A DNA stretch of 64,000 nt from Panulirus ornatus (taxonomy: Eukaryota > Arthropoda > Malacostraca > Decapoda > Palinuridae). The stretch's first letter is position 1; the number at the start of each line of letters is the position of its first letter. Positions 1 through 11,964 of the stretch are shown here, in pieces. The position numbers were made by a program, and so were the translations under genes. The stretch is from the NCBI RefSeq assembly GCF_036320965.1, contig NC_092232.1, forward strand, positions 54,694,482-54,758,481. Reading direction: 5' to 3'. The notes under the pieces are model-generated. The model had not been told where the DNA came from. It searched no databases and worked only from the letters and a program-made list of their open reading frames with translations.

Positions 1-1940
1 CCAGTAAATTCGTGATTCGTTCGTTAGAATTTCGTGCCACCAAGATCATAAACACCTTTATGGGAAGTACATATGAGATGTTCCGATACTGTCGAATAGA
101 TTGTAATCTATGTAACCTGCACTCAGCTGTCTTGAAGCGCTTGTTCATTCGAAGTATCTCCTCATCTCGTTTGCATCATTTAATACTCACGTTTTCTAAT
201 ACGTAAGAAATACGCTCTTTGGCCCAGTCTTCTTCAGCTGCTTCGTTTAATTGTCATCACATCCAACAACCTCCTCTTGCTCTGTGTCTTTTCGCTTTTC
301 GCCCGTCACCAAGTCGGTCGCTACGTAAAACAGAATTACAATTCATAGCAACAAAGAGAGACATATGGGGGACTTCGAGGACTTTGGAATATTTCCAACT
401 CGGCCGTATTGAGGAGAATAAAACCATGGTCTGTCCTCAACCTTGAGGAGGAAGGGGAAGGTTTCTTAAAACTAAACATGAGGTAGATACCTGCTGGAGA
501 GAGGTGTAAACACCACCTTGGGAATGTGGACATGCAGGAGGCTCAATGTGGAAGGGGATGAAGGCTATCAACTGAACTACTGGAGGCCTTAGTGTCAGGA
601 TTTTTTCATGTATCTCCCTCGGTCTCTAGACTGTTATTTTTCCCTTGCGATGTGGCAGTGAAGACAAAGGTCACACGAGACGCCCTTATGGCATGATGGA
701 GAGGACGGGGAGGTACTGATCCGCAATATGGTGACCCCAAGGGAAAGGTGGAGTTACTACGCAATTCAATTGTTAGAGGATAGTTTGAGTGTCTCACCAA
801 AGAACTGCCATTACGATTTTTTTCTCTCCTCAGGAGAGGGAAATCGTCTTGTATTGCGCAGTATACTACTGTCTCGAGATGATCGCTTAAAAACATGGAA
901 TGATATAATGTCTGAATGAAACAGACGTTTGTACGTTGATCCACAACAATGAAACCAGCTTCAAGAATCGGTGTTTCAATCTGGGTAAAACGGAGTTAAG
1001 GTGATTACTGTCATGCAGCAGAGTGGAGACGCGCGCTAATCATGGTGGGAAAGCCACACACATAGACAGAAGGCCGCAGACCTTCATTCGACCCTGGGAA
1101 ATCCTCTGAACTACTGATTCGAACCACTTACGAGGCCCAAAACTTTTGCTGTTATGGTTCTTGTCTGTTGCCTTACATACGTTAACGCTAGAAGGAAGTC
1201 TACTACCGCATTAAAAGCTTTTATATCAGTTTCTTGAGACTGATTTTCTTAGTATTAGCAACTGGCTAAGTTCGAAGCATACGTGGGTTCTCAAAGAAGC
1301 ATCTACTGCAAGAATTCGAGTATTGTTTTTCCTCCCTCCCCGTGGAGCAACGGGGCTGGGCGTTGGTACCCGCACGAAAGAGAAGGATGATTGTACAGTT
1401 TGAACGTCCCCGTTGGCCGAGGTTGTCTGCAGGCAAGCAACCAACAACCTTAACCCTCCAGGTAACGGGGCAGGTGACAGGCGCAACCCCACGCACGCAC
1501 AGACACACGTATGTAACCCCCCCCCAACCTTCGCAGGAATTAATGACTGACGTAAGTAAGGGCTCGAGCAGTCACTCTGAATGACGCAGGTTCTGGGATA
1601 ATATCACAACGAGACTGTAAAAACAAGTCAATTATAAATAGCACGATATTTAGCGAGAATGGATGCGAGAGATTCAAGGCTTCGTCTCGTGTCTTGAAAC
1701 TTGGCTCAGCTGGGCAGTGAGGCGTCGCTGCCTTTTTCACTTGCTCGTTGAAACTTGCAATATCCACACAGCACAGCCTGGTACTTTACCCTGAAGGTTC
1801 TATGTTATAATTAAGACTTGTGAGCAACTGATATGAGACAAGGAAACGTAAAACTCTCAAATAATACGTTCTAACAGTTACTATTATGTACAACAACCTG
1901 ACGTTCATCCTGGCGAGATTTTACCAAAGTAGGTTCCATT
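1..1940. other. No gene recognised
   Basis: Unique-looking sequence of mixed composition. Short open frames occur on both strands, but none resembles a known protein or has convincing splice sites and codon structure. The remaining SLC46-type exons, expected at lower coordinates than 5017, were looked for here and not found. Confidence 0.6.
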
Positions 1941-2415
1941 TCTCCTATTGGACACACACACACACACACACACACATACACACACACACAGTGAGGCGGG
2001 AGTGTGAGTGAACTGGACAGCATTACACCAGCCTCAGCCTAGAACAGGTCCTGAGACTGAACGCGGAAGACAGACAGACAGACCCCGCAGCGCCATCTTC
2101 CCCTGCCATTACCACACTCCCCACCACCACCACCACCGCCTCCTCCTCCTCCTCCTCCGCTGTTCCTCATTCATTGATAAATGTTATGAGGCACAGCGGC
2201 CTTCCGTGCTACGACACAGCGGCCTTCAGTGGGTCGCGACATAGCGGTCTTTACTCTCCTGTCATTCCACTATGAAAACAAACTTTGTTTACGTTATTGT
2301 GACGATTTATGAATTATAATCGTCAACTTAACGTGTCATGACCAACCCACCATGTGTTGTTCTAAGTATGAAGTTTGATGCTTGCACACATGCGTATACA
2401 TACATCATTTATATA

Positions 2416-3345
2416 TTTTTTTTTTTTTTTTTTTTTTTATACTTTGTCGCTGTCTCCCGCGTCTGCGAGGTAGCGCAAGGAAACAGACGAAAGAAATGGC
2501 CCAACCCCCCCCCCCCCCCATACACATGTACATACACATGTCCACACACGTGTATACATACCTACACAGCTTTCCATGGTCCACCCCAGACGCCTCACAT
2601 GCCTTGATTCACTCCACTGACAGCACGTCAACCCCTGTATACCACATCGCTCCAATTCACTCTATTCCTTGCCCTCCTTACACCCTCCTGCATGTTCAGG
2701 CCCCGATCACACAAAATCTTTTTCACTCCATCTTTCCACCTCCAATTTGGTCTCCCTCTTCTCCTCGTTCCCTCCACCTCCGACACATATATCCTCTTGG
2801 TCAATCTTTCCTCACTCATTCTCTCCATGTGCCCAAACCATTTCAAAACACCCTCTTCTGCTCTCTCAACCACGCTCTTTTTATTTCCACACATCTCTCT
2901 TACCCTTACGTTACTTACTCGATCAAACCACCTCACACCACACATTGTCCTCAAACATCTCATTTCCAGCACATCCATCCTCCTGCGCACAACTCTATCC
3001 ATAGCCCACGCCTCGCAACCATACAACATTGTTGGAACCACTATTCCTTCAAACATACCCATTTTTGCTTTCCGAGATAATGTTCTCGACTTCCACACAT
3101 TTTTCAAGGCTCCCAAAATTTTCGCCCCCTCCCCCACCCTATGATCCACTTCCGCTTCCATGGTTCCATCCGCTGACAGATCCACTCCCAGATATCTAAA
3201 ACACTTCACTTCCTCCAGTTTTTCTCCATTCAAACTTACCTCCCAATTGACTTGACCCTCAACCCTACTGTACCTAATAACCTTGCTCTTATTCACATTT
3301 ACTCTTAACTTTCTTCTTCCACACACTTTACCAAACTCAGTCACC

Positions 3346-3348
<3 letters not shown>
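2416..3348 (-). mobile_element. 5'-truncated LINE copy, short-tail form
   Basis: The minus strand encodes about 239 residues of the C-terminal part of a non-LTR reverse transcriptase. The readable part runs from the region after the FADD box ([24 protein letters not shown]) to the terminal [14 protein letters not shown] segment. The frame (3347 to 2628) is intact. The 3' end is the short tail form ending in poly-A, seen on the plus strand as a T run at 2416-2438. The truncated 5' end abuts a (TA)n array. It is very similar to the copies near 28, 33, 51 and 53 kb, so the insertion is probably young. No target-site duplication can be read because of the TA repeat. Confidence 0.9.

Positions 3349-3429
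<81 letters not shown>
3348..3429. repeat. (TA)n microsatellite
   Basis: Pure TA array of about 82 bp, directly joined to the truncated 5' end of the LINE at 2416-3348. Confidence 0.97.
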
Positions 3430-3433
<4 letters not shown>

Positions 3434-3644
3434 AGAATTGTATATCTAGACTTACTTGTGGATGGTCAGCAAATAATCCTTATTGAGAAACCGAAAATTT
3501 CTGCAGGAGGGAATTCATGGGTCGTCCCGCCACTCGCCTCACGTATGGGAAATGTCATCAAAATCCTATTATGCAAATTGTATGCGAAAAGTTCACCACG
3601 ACTGCAGGTGGCTGAAAAATTTTACGCGGACTTGTAAGGTGAAA

Positions 3645-3657
3645 AGAGAGGGAGAGG

Positions 3658-3712
<55 letters not shown>
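3645..3712. repeat. (GA)n microsatellite
   Basis: Nearly pure GA array, slightly interrupted at its left edge (GGGA variants). Confidence 0.95.
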
Positions 3713-3713
<1 letters not shown>

Positions 3714-3876
3714 CCCCCTGACTACCACTCCGTAGACACAAGCAGAGCGACTGAGCCTCGCTGGCGCGGGGCAGGTGGAGAGAGGGACTTCTTACCCTGG
3801 TCGCCGCCGACCTGCCTCCTACAATGGTGGGGCGTTACCCTCCCCTCTCATGCTCGTGCCTCCCAACACCTTACTC

Positions 3877-3880
<4 letters not shown>

Positions 3881-3918
<38 letters not shown>
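3881..3918. repeat. (GT)n microsatellite
   Basis: Pure GT array, part of a cluster of arrays with different motifs between 3.35 and 4.84 kb. Confidence 0.95.
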
Positions 3919-3950
3919 TTATGCTGGTGTAAAAGTTTGTTATCTACGCC

Positions 3951-3997
<47 letters not shown>
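3951..3997. repeat. (CA)n microsatellite
   Basis: CA array with two TA interruptions at its start. It lies 33 bp from a GT array, so the two could pair as an imperfect inverted repeat. Confidence 0.93.
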
Positions 3998-4000
<3 letters not shown>

Positions 4001-4067
4001 TTCACGGAGTGCAATGTACACTTTCAAAGCCGTCGGTCTTTCACGAATATTTGCAACATTCCCTAAA

Positions 4068-4069
<2 letters not shown>

Positions 4070-4141
<72 letters not shown>
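4070..4141. repeat. (CT)n microsatellite
   Basis: Pure CT array of about 72 bp. Confidence 0.97.
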
Positions 4142-4143
<2 letters not shown>

Positions 4144-4391
4144 GTACAATGATCCCTGAGGACCCGGTCCACTGCTTAGAGTAATAGGCGTTTCTTCCCC
4201 ATCACCCCCCACTTTCTTCCCCTCCTGTACCCTCCTCCTCCCCCACCTCCCCACCTCGAGGTCAACCAGTGTGGCGTAGCCAAGACTCCGGCAACGTTTC
4301 TGTCTCCCCTTCTGTTTATCTTTCTGTTCAAGTACCCCCTTCTGTTTACCTCTGTTTCTGCTTCCCCTTTTGTTTACCTTTCTCTACTCCC

Positions 4392-4395
<4 letters not shown>

Positions 4396-4461
<66 letters not shown>
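4396..4461. repeat. (CT)n microsatellite
   Basis: Second pure CT array. It is preceded by a pyrimidine-rich stretch with several TTCTGTTTA(C/T)CT repeats at about 4310-4385. Confidence 0.96.
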
Positions 4462-4464
<3 letters not shown>

Positions 4465-4496
4465 GTGGAGATCGCGTGGAGACCCGTCACAATCTG

Positions 4497-4499
<3 letters not shown>

Positions 4500-4532
<33 letters not shown>
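4500..4532. repeat. (CA)n microsatellite
   Basis: Pure CA array of about 33 bp. Confidence 0.95.
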
Positions 4533-4533
<1 letters not shown>

Positions 4534-4650
4534 CGGAAAATCGAAAAAATCTACAAGACTATAGGGATAAGAGGCGGGGCCCCCGAAAGTGTAAAGCACC
4601 CTCCACATACGCACAAACAGGTAAGAAGAAACAAGTAATAACATATACAT

Positions 4651-4652
<2 letters not shown>

Positions 4653-4736
<84 letters not shown>
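4653..4736. repeat. (TA)n microsatellite
   Basis: Pure TA array of about 84 bp, followed by a shorter CA array at 4805-4838. It lies about 280 bp beyond the donor of the SLC46-type exon, within that gene's presumed intron. Confidence 0.96.
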
Positions 4737-4738
<2 letters not shown>

Positions 4739-5016
4739 TTACATACGCTCATACTTTATGGATATATACACATCATGCATACACTCACAGCTCACATTCA
4801 TAAGCACACACACAGGTTTACACACACACACACACACATTCGAACGCACTCAGTCACACATAGTTATGATTTACGCCAAGTATTTCTCATATGTCTCTTT
4901 CCTCAGTTACACTGCCTGAGAGCAAGTGGATATTTGTTACCATCACATTTGCTCTTACACATCTGGGAATTGGGGAAGAGTAGCAACTAAGTGGTCACAC
5001 ACAGTATGGCACCCAC

Positions 5017-6004
5017 CTCGACCTATCCTACGCAGGAGGTTGCAGAAGATGAGCAGCAGAATGTATATCCTGACGTTGCCTTCCCTCCTCTTAAGCGTAC
5101 ACCTGAAGCTGTCGATGAACCTCCTTGGGTTGAAGAAGTCGCCGATCATCTTGCGGAAGGTGATGTTCTTAGCGCGCTTGAGGACAGACTTGGTCTGCAT
5201 CAGCTCCTTCCTCTTCTTTTCGTTCTCGATGCCGTACACCTTGGCGACACTCTCCCGTAGCCTCAGGGACTGCTTCGGAGGCAGGATCTTCTCCAGTTTG
5301 GCCACATTGGCGAACGGTCCATGGCTCTCTGGCAGGAGGAAGGCGATGTAGAAGAGAGAGACCGTGTACATGGATAAAGACGTGCCGAACAGAACCTGGT
5401 ACCCGCCAGCTTTGTATATATAGGTGCCCATCAGTACCCCAATAGGTCCGCCGAGGAACCAGATACTGTTGGCGAGGCCTACGCGCGAGGTCCTGGTCTC
5501 CTCCGAAGTCACGTCGCCGATGTAAGAGTTGGCAGCCGTAAGGAAGGACACGGTACCGCCGCCCAGGGAGTCGAGCAGAGCCACAAAGAGGAGATACTCG
5601 ACGGGCCACGTCGTGACCATGGATGACACCAGGTAGCCCAGGGCGTAGAGGAAATGGCCCGCCGTCGAGATGCCTAAGGGCACCTTCCTGCCGTACTTGT
5701 CGCTCCAGGCGCCCATGAACAGGATGAAGAAGAGCGGGATGACAGCGGTGATGATGCCGTTGTACATAGCGAACACGCTCACCTCTTTGGTCATCGAGTC
5801 TTTGACGTCTTTGTATTGGGAGAGATTCGCACACACCTCCTGCGTCTGGTTGAGATTAACTTGGCACACTTTATCCATCTGGAGGTTCTCCACCAGCACC
5901 ACCATGTTGGAGTAGGCCAGACCGTCCAGCAACATGATGGGCTCTACGGAGATGGTAGCCAGCGCGGCCACCATCTTCTGCCAGGGTGTCTGTGTTGCGG
6001 CCAT
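5017..6004 (-). CDS. SLC46-type (proton-coupled folate transporter-like) MFS transporter, first coding exon, partial
   Basis: Encodes about 329 residues of a major facilitator superfamily transporter that resembles the SLC46 family (PCFT/SLC46A1, SLC46A3). Seen in the sequence: an N-terminal segment EPIMLLDGLAYS, an extracellular loop with two N-glycosylation sequons (Asn52, Asn60), the TM2-TM3 loop motif GAWSDKYGRK at residues 98-107, then further hydrophobic segments to about residue 225. These are followed by a charged central loop and a new hydrophobic segment RIYILLLIFC near the end. The start at 6004 was preferred; an in-frame ATG 14 codons upstream (6046) is possible, but an acceptor-like AG at about 6049 suggests that stretch is 5'UTR. 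The exon probably ends at a GTGGGT donor after 5017 (phase 1). The second half of the transporter (about 150 residues) must lie at lower coordinates, and no such exon was found. The residue aligned to the proton-coupling Glu of human PCFT appears to be Asn179, so a folate substrate should not be assumed. Confidence 0.88.
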
Positions 6005-6395
6005 GACGGAGGAGGTTCGCCCCTCGGCTCGGCCCTCTCCAAACAACTGTCAACAGCAACCCACACTCATACACACGCTCGTTTTATATACTTGCCAACG
6101 ACTGTGCGCACAGCCCACTATGCATCCTCCCACCTCATCCCCTTAAAAAACTATTCTTTCAATCGGATCTTAAAAAAGTAGAGCTAGAATCCTGGAAAGT
6201 AGTGGTCCAGCCAGCGTCAGCAAACCTCCGCCACGGTAAAGTCCCCTCAATCCTTGCTGCCTCTCTTTGGCTCCGGCCTGGATGGTCCCCGCCTATAGCT
6301 CCTCTCCCGGACTCTGCTGAAGCCCGATTGTTATGGGGCACAAGAACCACAGCCTGGCACACTCCTTCCTACCTGGGGAAGAGGAGGAGGAGGAG

Positions 6396-6420
6396 CCAAC
6401 ACTCTGACGTCATTGGTGAG
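6396..6420 (-). promoter_or_regulatory. CCAAT box next to a full CRE (TGACGTCA)
   Basis: The plus strand has TGACGTCA at 6405-6412 overlapping ATTGG at 6412-6416. Read on the minus strand this is CCAAT followed directly by the palindromic CRE, about 400 bp upstream of the SLC46-type start codon. The surroundings (6200-6460) are GC-rich. CCAAT/CRE pairs are typical of core promoters bound by NF-Y and CREB/ATF. The assignment to this gene is inferred from position only. Confidence 0.4.
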
Positions 6421-7223
6421 GGTCGCCCGCTTATGGATAAAGGTCATACGACGTATTGAGTAACAACGTTCGAGATTTGGAGCTACGCTCGTTGATGACA
6501 GGAGTTAGGATCAAGCAACCTGTGTTTCCTGTTGTATGTATACGAAGTAGGGAGTAATGCGACGAGGATGGGTACAGGACAATGTCAACCAGTGAGGTGG
6601 GTCGCGACCTCATACATCCGGCTCGCTCAGGGGGTTTATGAGGAGGGAATTAGGGACGTGTCCCCAACTTAAAAGAACAAACTTACCTACTTCCCAAGGT
6701 TCAATGTGTCAAGTGACTGGCATAAAAAGGCACCGGATGTCTAAGATTGTTATGGATGTCTAAGGCAAACGGTGGTCTCCATACGATCTGTGCAACGCTG
6801 CAGTCATCACATACACGCACATATACCGCAGTCGGGGTAAGGATTCACCATAACAAAATATACCTGGAAAAGCGAGACGCATGACTCTTTCTCGTTCATC
6901 AGAACAAAAAGCGATCGTTTACGGTCAAGTTAAGGTATTCTGTGTTCTTCCTGCTGCCCATCCCAGCCCAGGGAGAGGGACGCCAGCGGGCGTGACGCAG
7001 TCTCATGACGTAACATCGTGACGAAAAAAGGAACCCATCCTAAAATGCTCAAGAACTACATGAATACTTTAAAGAACTACCTGAGTACTTTGATATCTAT
7101 CTATCTATAATCAAATCATATCAACCCACAAGATCGTTGAATTCTGTTCAACCATCTAAATAAGGACAGATCAAGGGAGCACTTATGTCGCTAGTTGATG
7201 TGGAAATACTAGAATCTTTCCAG

Positions 7224-7353
7224 GACTAATTCAAGGTTTGAAGAATCTGTACAGCAACTGGAAAGTAACGGTTGTGTTGCTCCTGGCGGCCGCCTGCATG
7301 GCGTGGCGCCACTGGTACTTACGAAAGGACCACTTTGGTAACGAGATCAACTG
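7224..7353 (+). CDS. Candidate orphan coding exon with one membrane segment
   Basis: An open segment reads like real protein: a hydrophobic stretch (VTVVLLLAAACMAW) flanked by NLYSNWK and RHWYLRKDHFGNEIN. It is bounded by a good acceptor (TCTTTCCAG before 7224) and a donor (CTG then GTAACC after 7353); a second possible donor follows TTTG at 7337. A stop lies upstream in frame near 7195 and a TAA follows at the donor, so it could only be an internal or early exon. I do not recognise the family. The shape suits an N-terminal signal anchor. No partner exons were recognised nearby, so this may be chance. Confidence 0.33.
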
Positions 7354-7544
7354 GTAACCGTGAAAACAGACGTCCGGGCTGGCATAAGAGCTTGCAACAT
7401 AAACGTTGCAGATGATAGGGAAGAGGGAAATGGGACGCAGAAAACGGAAGGAAGAGGAAATAAGACGTGGGACAAGGAAGAGAAAGGGAAATAAGACGGA
7501 ACATGGAGGAGACAGGGAAATAACATATGAGACACAGGAACTAT

Positions 7545-7697
7545 ATAAGGGGCACAGGAGCATAGGGAACACAGAAACATATGGAACACAGGAACATAAG
7601 GAGCAGAGGAACATAAGGAACACAGGAACATAGGGAACACAGGAACATAAGGAGCAGAGGAACATAAGGAACACAGGAACATAGGGAACACAGGAAC
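7545..7697. repeat. 17-bp minisatellite
   Basis: About nine tandem units of 17 bp (GGAACACAGGAACATAG and variants such as GGAGCAGAGGAACATAA). Long open frames over this array on either strand are repeat artefacts. Confidence 0.9.
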
Positions 7698-7767
7698 AAA
7701 TTAGTCAATATCATTGGAATGATGGCGTCAACATGAACGACTTAAGAAATAAGTTATGAACGCATTC

Positions 7768-7879
7768 ACGGGCCGCCTAGGGTCGAGCGCATAGGTTCGA
7801 ATCTTGGTTGCAGCAATTGGTCCACAGTCAACCTAGCTCTTCATCCACCTCTAGGGATTGGTCGATAAATTGGGTACTT

Positions 7880-7883
<4 letters not shown>
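7768..7883 (+). mobile_element. tRNA-derived SINE fragment
   Basis: Contains a tRNA pol III B-box (GGTTCGAATC at about 7793-7802) followed by a non-tRNA body ending in GGTCGATAAATTGGGTACTTGG, then a (TA)n array. The body resembles a tRNA-derived SINE core I recall as common in decapods. The 5' tRNA half with the A-box is missing, so the copy is 5'-truncated. Confidence 0.5.

Positions 7884-7959
<76 letters not shown>
7884..7959. repeat. (TA)n microsatellite
   Basis: Pure TA array sandwiched between the SINE fragment on its left and a LINE tail fragment on its right. Confidence 0.96.
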
Positions 7960-7961
<2 letters not shown>

Positions 7962-7965
7962 CTAT

Positions 7966-8170
7966 TTCTTATTTTATTTTGCTTTGTCTCCCGCGTGAGC
8001 GAGGTAGTGCAAGGAAACAGACGAAAGAAATGGCCCAACCCACCCACATACACATGTATATACATACACGTCCACACACGCAATTACACACACCTATACA
8101 CCTCAACGCATACACACACATACACACACAGACACATACATATATACACATGTACATATACATATATATA
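7966..8170 (-). mobile_element. LINE 3' tail fragment
   Basis: Minus-oriented tail of the LINE family: the core GCGAGGTAGTGCAAGGAAAC on the plus strand, the GGCCCAACCC motif and the ACACA/TACATA-rich part of the long tail form. No coding sequence is retained. Confidence 0.85.
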
Positions 8171-8299
8171 GCGTTATTGGCGTGGGCCTCAGCTATCCGT
8201 GCCGTCTCAGCTAACAAAAAAGGAATAACGAATAACTGTGTTGTTCTTGTACGCTCAGACGCAGAACAATATCTCGTTACAAAAAAAAAAAAAAAGGCA

Positions 8300-10887
8300 A
8301 ACTAATGCAGACCAGAATATACAAGAAGACAAATACCTTTATGGAAATATAATGATAACCAAAAACTCACAGGATTTAACACTATGAAAACCCTTCCAGA
8401 TATTTCCAGACAGACAGTCATCACACATTTGAGGCGATCCAATACAGCGAAGGTACAGGTCATCGTGTGTGGAAGAGTCTACTGTGGTCACAGCCGGAGG
8501 ACTGGAAGACCCGGTGACTTCAACATACGAAACGAAATTGAACTAACTTAAGAATATTCATATCTTCCTACTGAGTCATGAGTTTAGCCACGAGCTGGAA
8601 ATAAAAGTCATCTAAGGTTCGTATCATATGTGTATTCGAGAAATGAAAGTATGAAAGAGATTCAGTCTGTCTGATAAAAGTTATTCGAAATTTAGTAAAA
8701 AGAAAATCTGATCATGTGACGATTCTGCTGCACTGTAAAAGTAATACGAATGTTTATTTCTCGTTTTAGGAGAAACTCTGTAGAATAATAAGATGGAATG
8801 ATATAGCGAAGTCGAGGACCTTCTCGCCCTAAAGTAGCCTACAAAACCTTCCTCCGGCGGGGAGCGTAGTCTCGAAGCTACAAGAAGGAGCTTTAGATAA
8901 CCTTAATATCACGTACTGATCATCAGTGAGGCTAATTCAAGACGGTTTTGGAAGTCTCTCTCGCCACGTAGTTATCTGGACCCCTAGCCAGCGCCGGCAA
9001 CATGTTCTCCCTCCACATCATCTCTTATCATCACGTTCACTGCTGAAGTAAGAGGACACCACACGAATCGCCACAACACATATGATAAACCTAGAGTCAC
9101 TTCACTCTCGACAAACGCATGTTCACGACACCACTCAAGGCCCACTGGCCTTGGAACTGGCCCTTAAGGGTAAGGTCAATGTCTTGGTGAAGGCTCAGTA
9201 TAAGACTTATGTTTAAACTAATCCTCACATATAAGAAACACGAACAAAATATATATATTTCTCCCAGTCAGTAAGTCATCACGCCTGAGGTTCTCCCATC
9301 CGTCGGCCATGGAATTATGACGGAGTTCGAAGAGGCAGAAGATAACACTGTGAACTGGACGAGGCCAGCGAAGTCGAGAGCGACCGAAGGATGGGCACCC
9401 ACCGTGTCACACCGGCTCCTCTTACGCCATTGTTTTGAAAGGATTTTCTTCAAGAAAACCCGCAGGACAGAAATATCACCGAGTCATTCATCAAGATTTG
9501 AAACCAGGATACGTTAGCAAGCATTGGAAATCCCTCTTCAAGTTGGACAGATGAGTAAAACGAGAGAAATAGAGAGATAGAGAAAATACCTGACTCGCGA
9601 CCTACGAGAATCCACGACAAGAGTCTGCCGGGATGGTGGGCTAGGCTAGCAGGCGCCGCTCACCGCGTTTCGGTTTTTTAATCCCACTATTGATAGTCTC
9701 AAGCCGCTACGCTCCTCCCATATAACTATCGATCCGAGGTTGATCAGGGCTTGACATAAGGAGAGCGAGGACTTGAAGGCGGCGACATGTGGTGCGAATT
9801 CTTAACGCCATTAGAGACAGAATTCGTTAAAGCGAAGCCGAGGATATAAGTGTGTAGCGAAGAAGATATCGGCTTAGGGGAGACTGTCTTTAGGTGTCTA
9901 TGAACAGATCAAAAATATCAGAGGAGAGATAAAGGGAAGGTGCTCGAAAGTGTCTCTTTGTAAATGAAAGGGAAACACGAAAATGTGCACTTTTGTGGAG
10001 GTGAATCTCATAATTCGTTTGTTTAAGGATGTATGAGAGGGTGGGTTCATGAGCGTAGGACCATGTTGGGAGACGATCACAGACACAAATCTTCCAGTCA
10101 GAAACCTTATAGAATAGAGACACTGCACGGAAGTCTATGTTAAATGCAGTAGAAACAAAAATCCTTTCTAATCGAAACGATATACGAAATACCAGGAGTT
10201 GTCTGGTGAAGGAATACCTTATGATCAAACACTGATAAACTGCACGAGAGAGACGCGAGACAATGTATACAAGCACTTAGATGAACGGCTAGTGTTACTG
10301 ACGAGAACAAGAACATTCAGAGGATATGAGTAGTGTATGGGGGGAGGAGGGACGAGAAGCAAGAGAGAGGAGTAAAGGGAAACCGCGGACGAAGTTGATA
10401 TGGAAGTGTGGATCAGAACTGCGCTTGTCTATATTCAGTTCATTCCTACTCACCCCTCACTGTCCTCGGCTTATGGCATTCAGTCCATTCCTGAGTGAAG
10501 GAGTATAGAGGAACAGGACCCTGGGATCACTTCTGTTTACGAATGATTTGGCCAAAACCGCCGAAATAAAACAGCGAAAAAAGGAAATCCAGAGAGAAAA
10601 AAAAGAGAGAATTATTGGACTATGAAAAACGGATAGAAAATAGACAATGAGTTTCATATAGGGATGAAGAAAGAGAAAAAATAAAAGAAAATTGTTTTTA
10701 TGTTCAGCAGTGATTCAGGAAGGAGCGACAGACGAGGATAAAGGTGAAGGAAAAGGTGAAGGTGAGACAAAGAGAAAAAAATAAGACATTTCTCAGTTCG
10801 TTTATGAAAATAAGACGTCATTCAAACCTGCAGACAATAGGTCGATGTACAGAATAGCAAAACCCGTTTTGTGGTGTAGGAAAGATG

Positions 10888-10889
<2 letters not shown>
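8300..10889. other. No gene recognised
   Basis: Unique-looking, moderately AT-rich DNA. Open frames longer than 100 codons (for example on the minus strand at 9890-10276) have no recognisable domain, no convincing splice context and low-complexity hydrophobic content. They are treated as chance. Confidence 0.55.

Positions 10890-10951
<62 letters not shown>
10890..10951. repeat. (GA)n microsatellite
   Basis: Pure GA array of about 62 bp. Confidence 0.96.
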
Positions 10952-10954
<3 letters not shown>

Positions 10955-11484
10955 ATTCTAATACCAGAAACCCAGCCAAAGATGACTGGAGAGTAGAGAA
11001 GATAGAGAAAAAAGGACTGGAATGTTGCTGGAACACATATTGAAAACGAAATAAGCAGAGTACATCTGATGGACGACAGCGTTACTCAACGTCACACTTC
11101 TCGTATAATATCTGAACAGCAGACTACAGAATCCCTATCATGTAAAGTTAGATCGACTCTGCTACAGGAAATAAAAAGGAGACAATAACCCTCATGAGAA
11201 GAAAGGAGTCTTCAACATTTCTGGGAACGGTATGTAATCAAATAGCATTCTGACGGGACGTAATAAATTACCATAGACTTGAATCCCTTGACACGGCTTC
11301 TGATGCTTCTGCTACTACCTGGGAATATAGAGACTCACTTGTCTTTATGGATTCAGAATGCAATCAATACAAAATCCATATACATAAAAAGACAGCCCTC
11401 ATCCAACTGTAAAAATCGACCGCTAACTGACATGGCTTATGTGGACGCATAGATGTAGCCACAAATGCACCCAACCACAAGTGG

Positions 11485-11486
<2 letters not shown>

Positions 11487-11528
<42 letters not shown>
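11487..11528. repeat. (TA)n microsatellite
   Basis: Pure TA array of about 42 bp. Confidence 0.95.
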
Positions 11529-11531
<3 letters not shown>

Positions 11532-11964
11532 AACACGCACCAGGAAAACTGACCACCATCAACAACCATCAAAGTATTCTGGAAGTCTCCGCGTCCCGTT
11601 GGCTGAGTCGCAAGACCAGACTCGCCGGGCTAGTGAGGCTGGCAGGGCCTCCTCCTACTGAAGGATAGTCACTGGGATGTTAACAACCTAGAAATGATAC
11701 CTTGCTACATGGGGCGCAACCCCCCCCCCCCTTATGGAGGATCATCTGGATAACCCAGAATCACGTTAGTACACTCAAAAGAAATCAATATATTGTCGAC
11801 AAGTGAACTGGTGTATAGGACCTTTTTTTTTTTTTTATCGTCTGTGGACTAACTGACTTAATGAGTATGTGTATTAAGACTTTTCTCTCCTCGCCTGAAA
11901 AGAGGCTCATATAATTCTATATCTAATGTCAAATGATTATCAGCCAAGCCTCGCATCTGTTTCT

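Noticed and set aside
1100..1135. B-box-like GATTCGAACC (reverse of GGTTCGAATC)
   Set aside because: No A-box, cloverleaf or SINE body around it.
3348..4838. CRISPR-like or regulatory arrays
   Set aside because: The regular arrays are simple microsatellites. No spaced direct repeats with unique spacers occur anywhere in the window.
9890..10276. 128-residue minus-strand frame
   Set aside because: No recognisable domain, no splice context and no second exon; treated as a chance frame.
11585..11650. A-box-like TGGCTGAGTCG suggesting a tRNA or SINE head
   Set aside because: No B-box at the expected distance and no stem complementarity.
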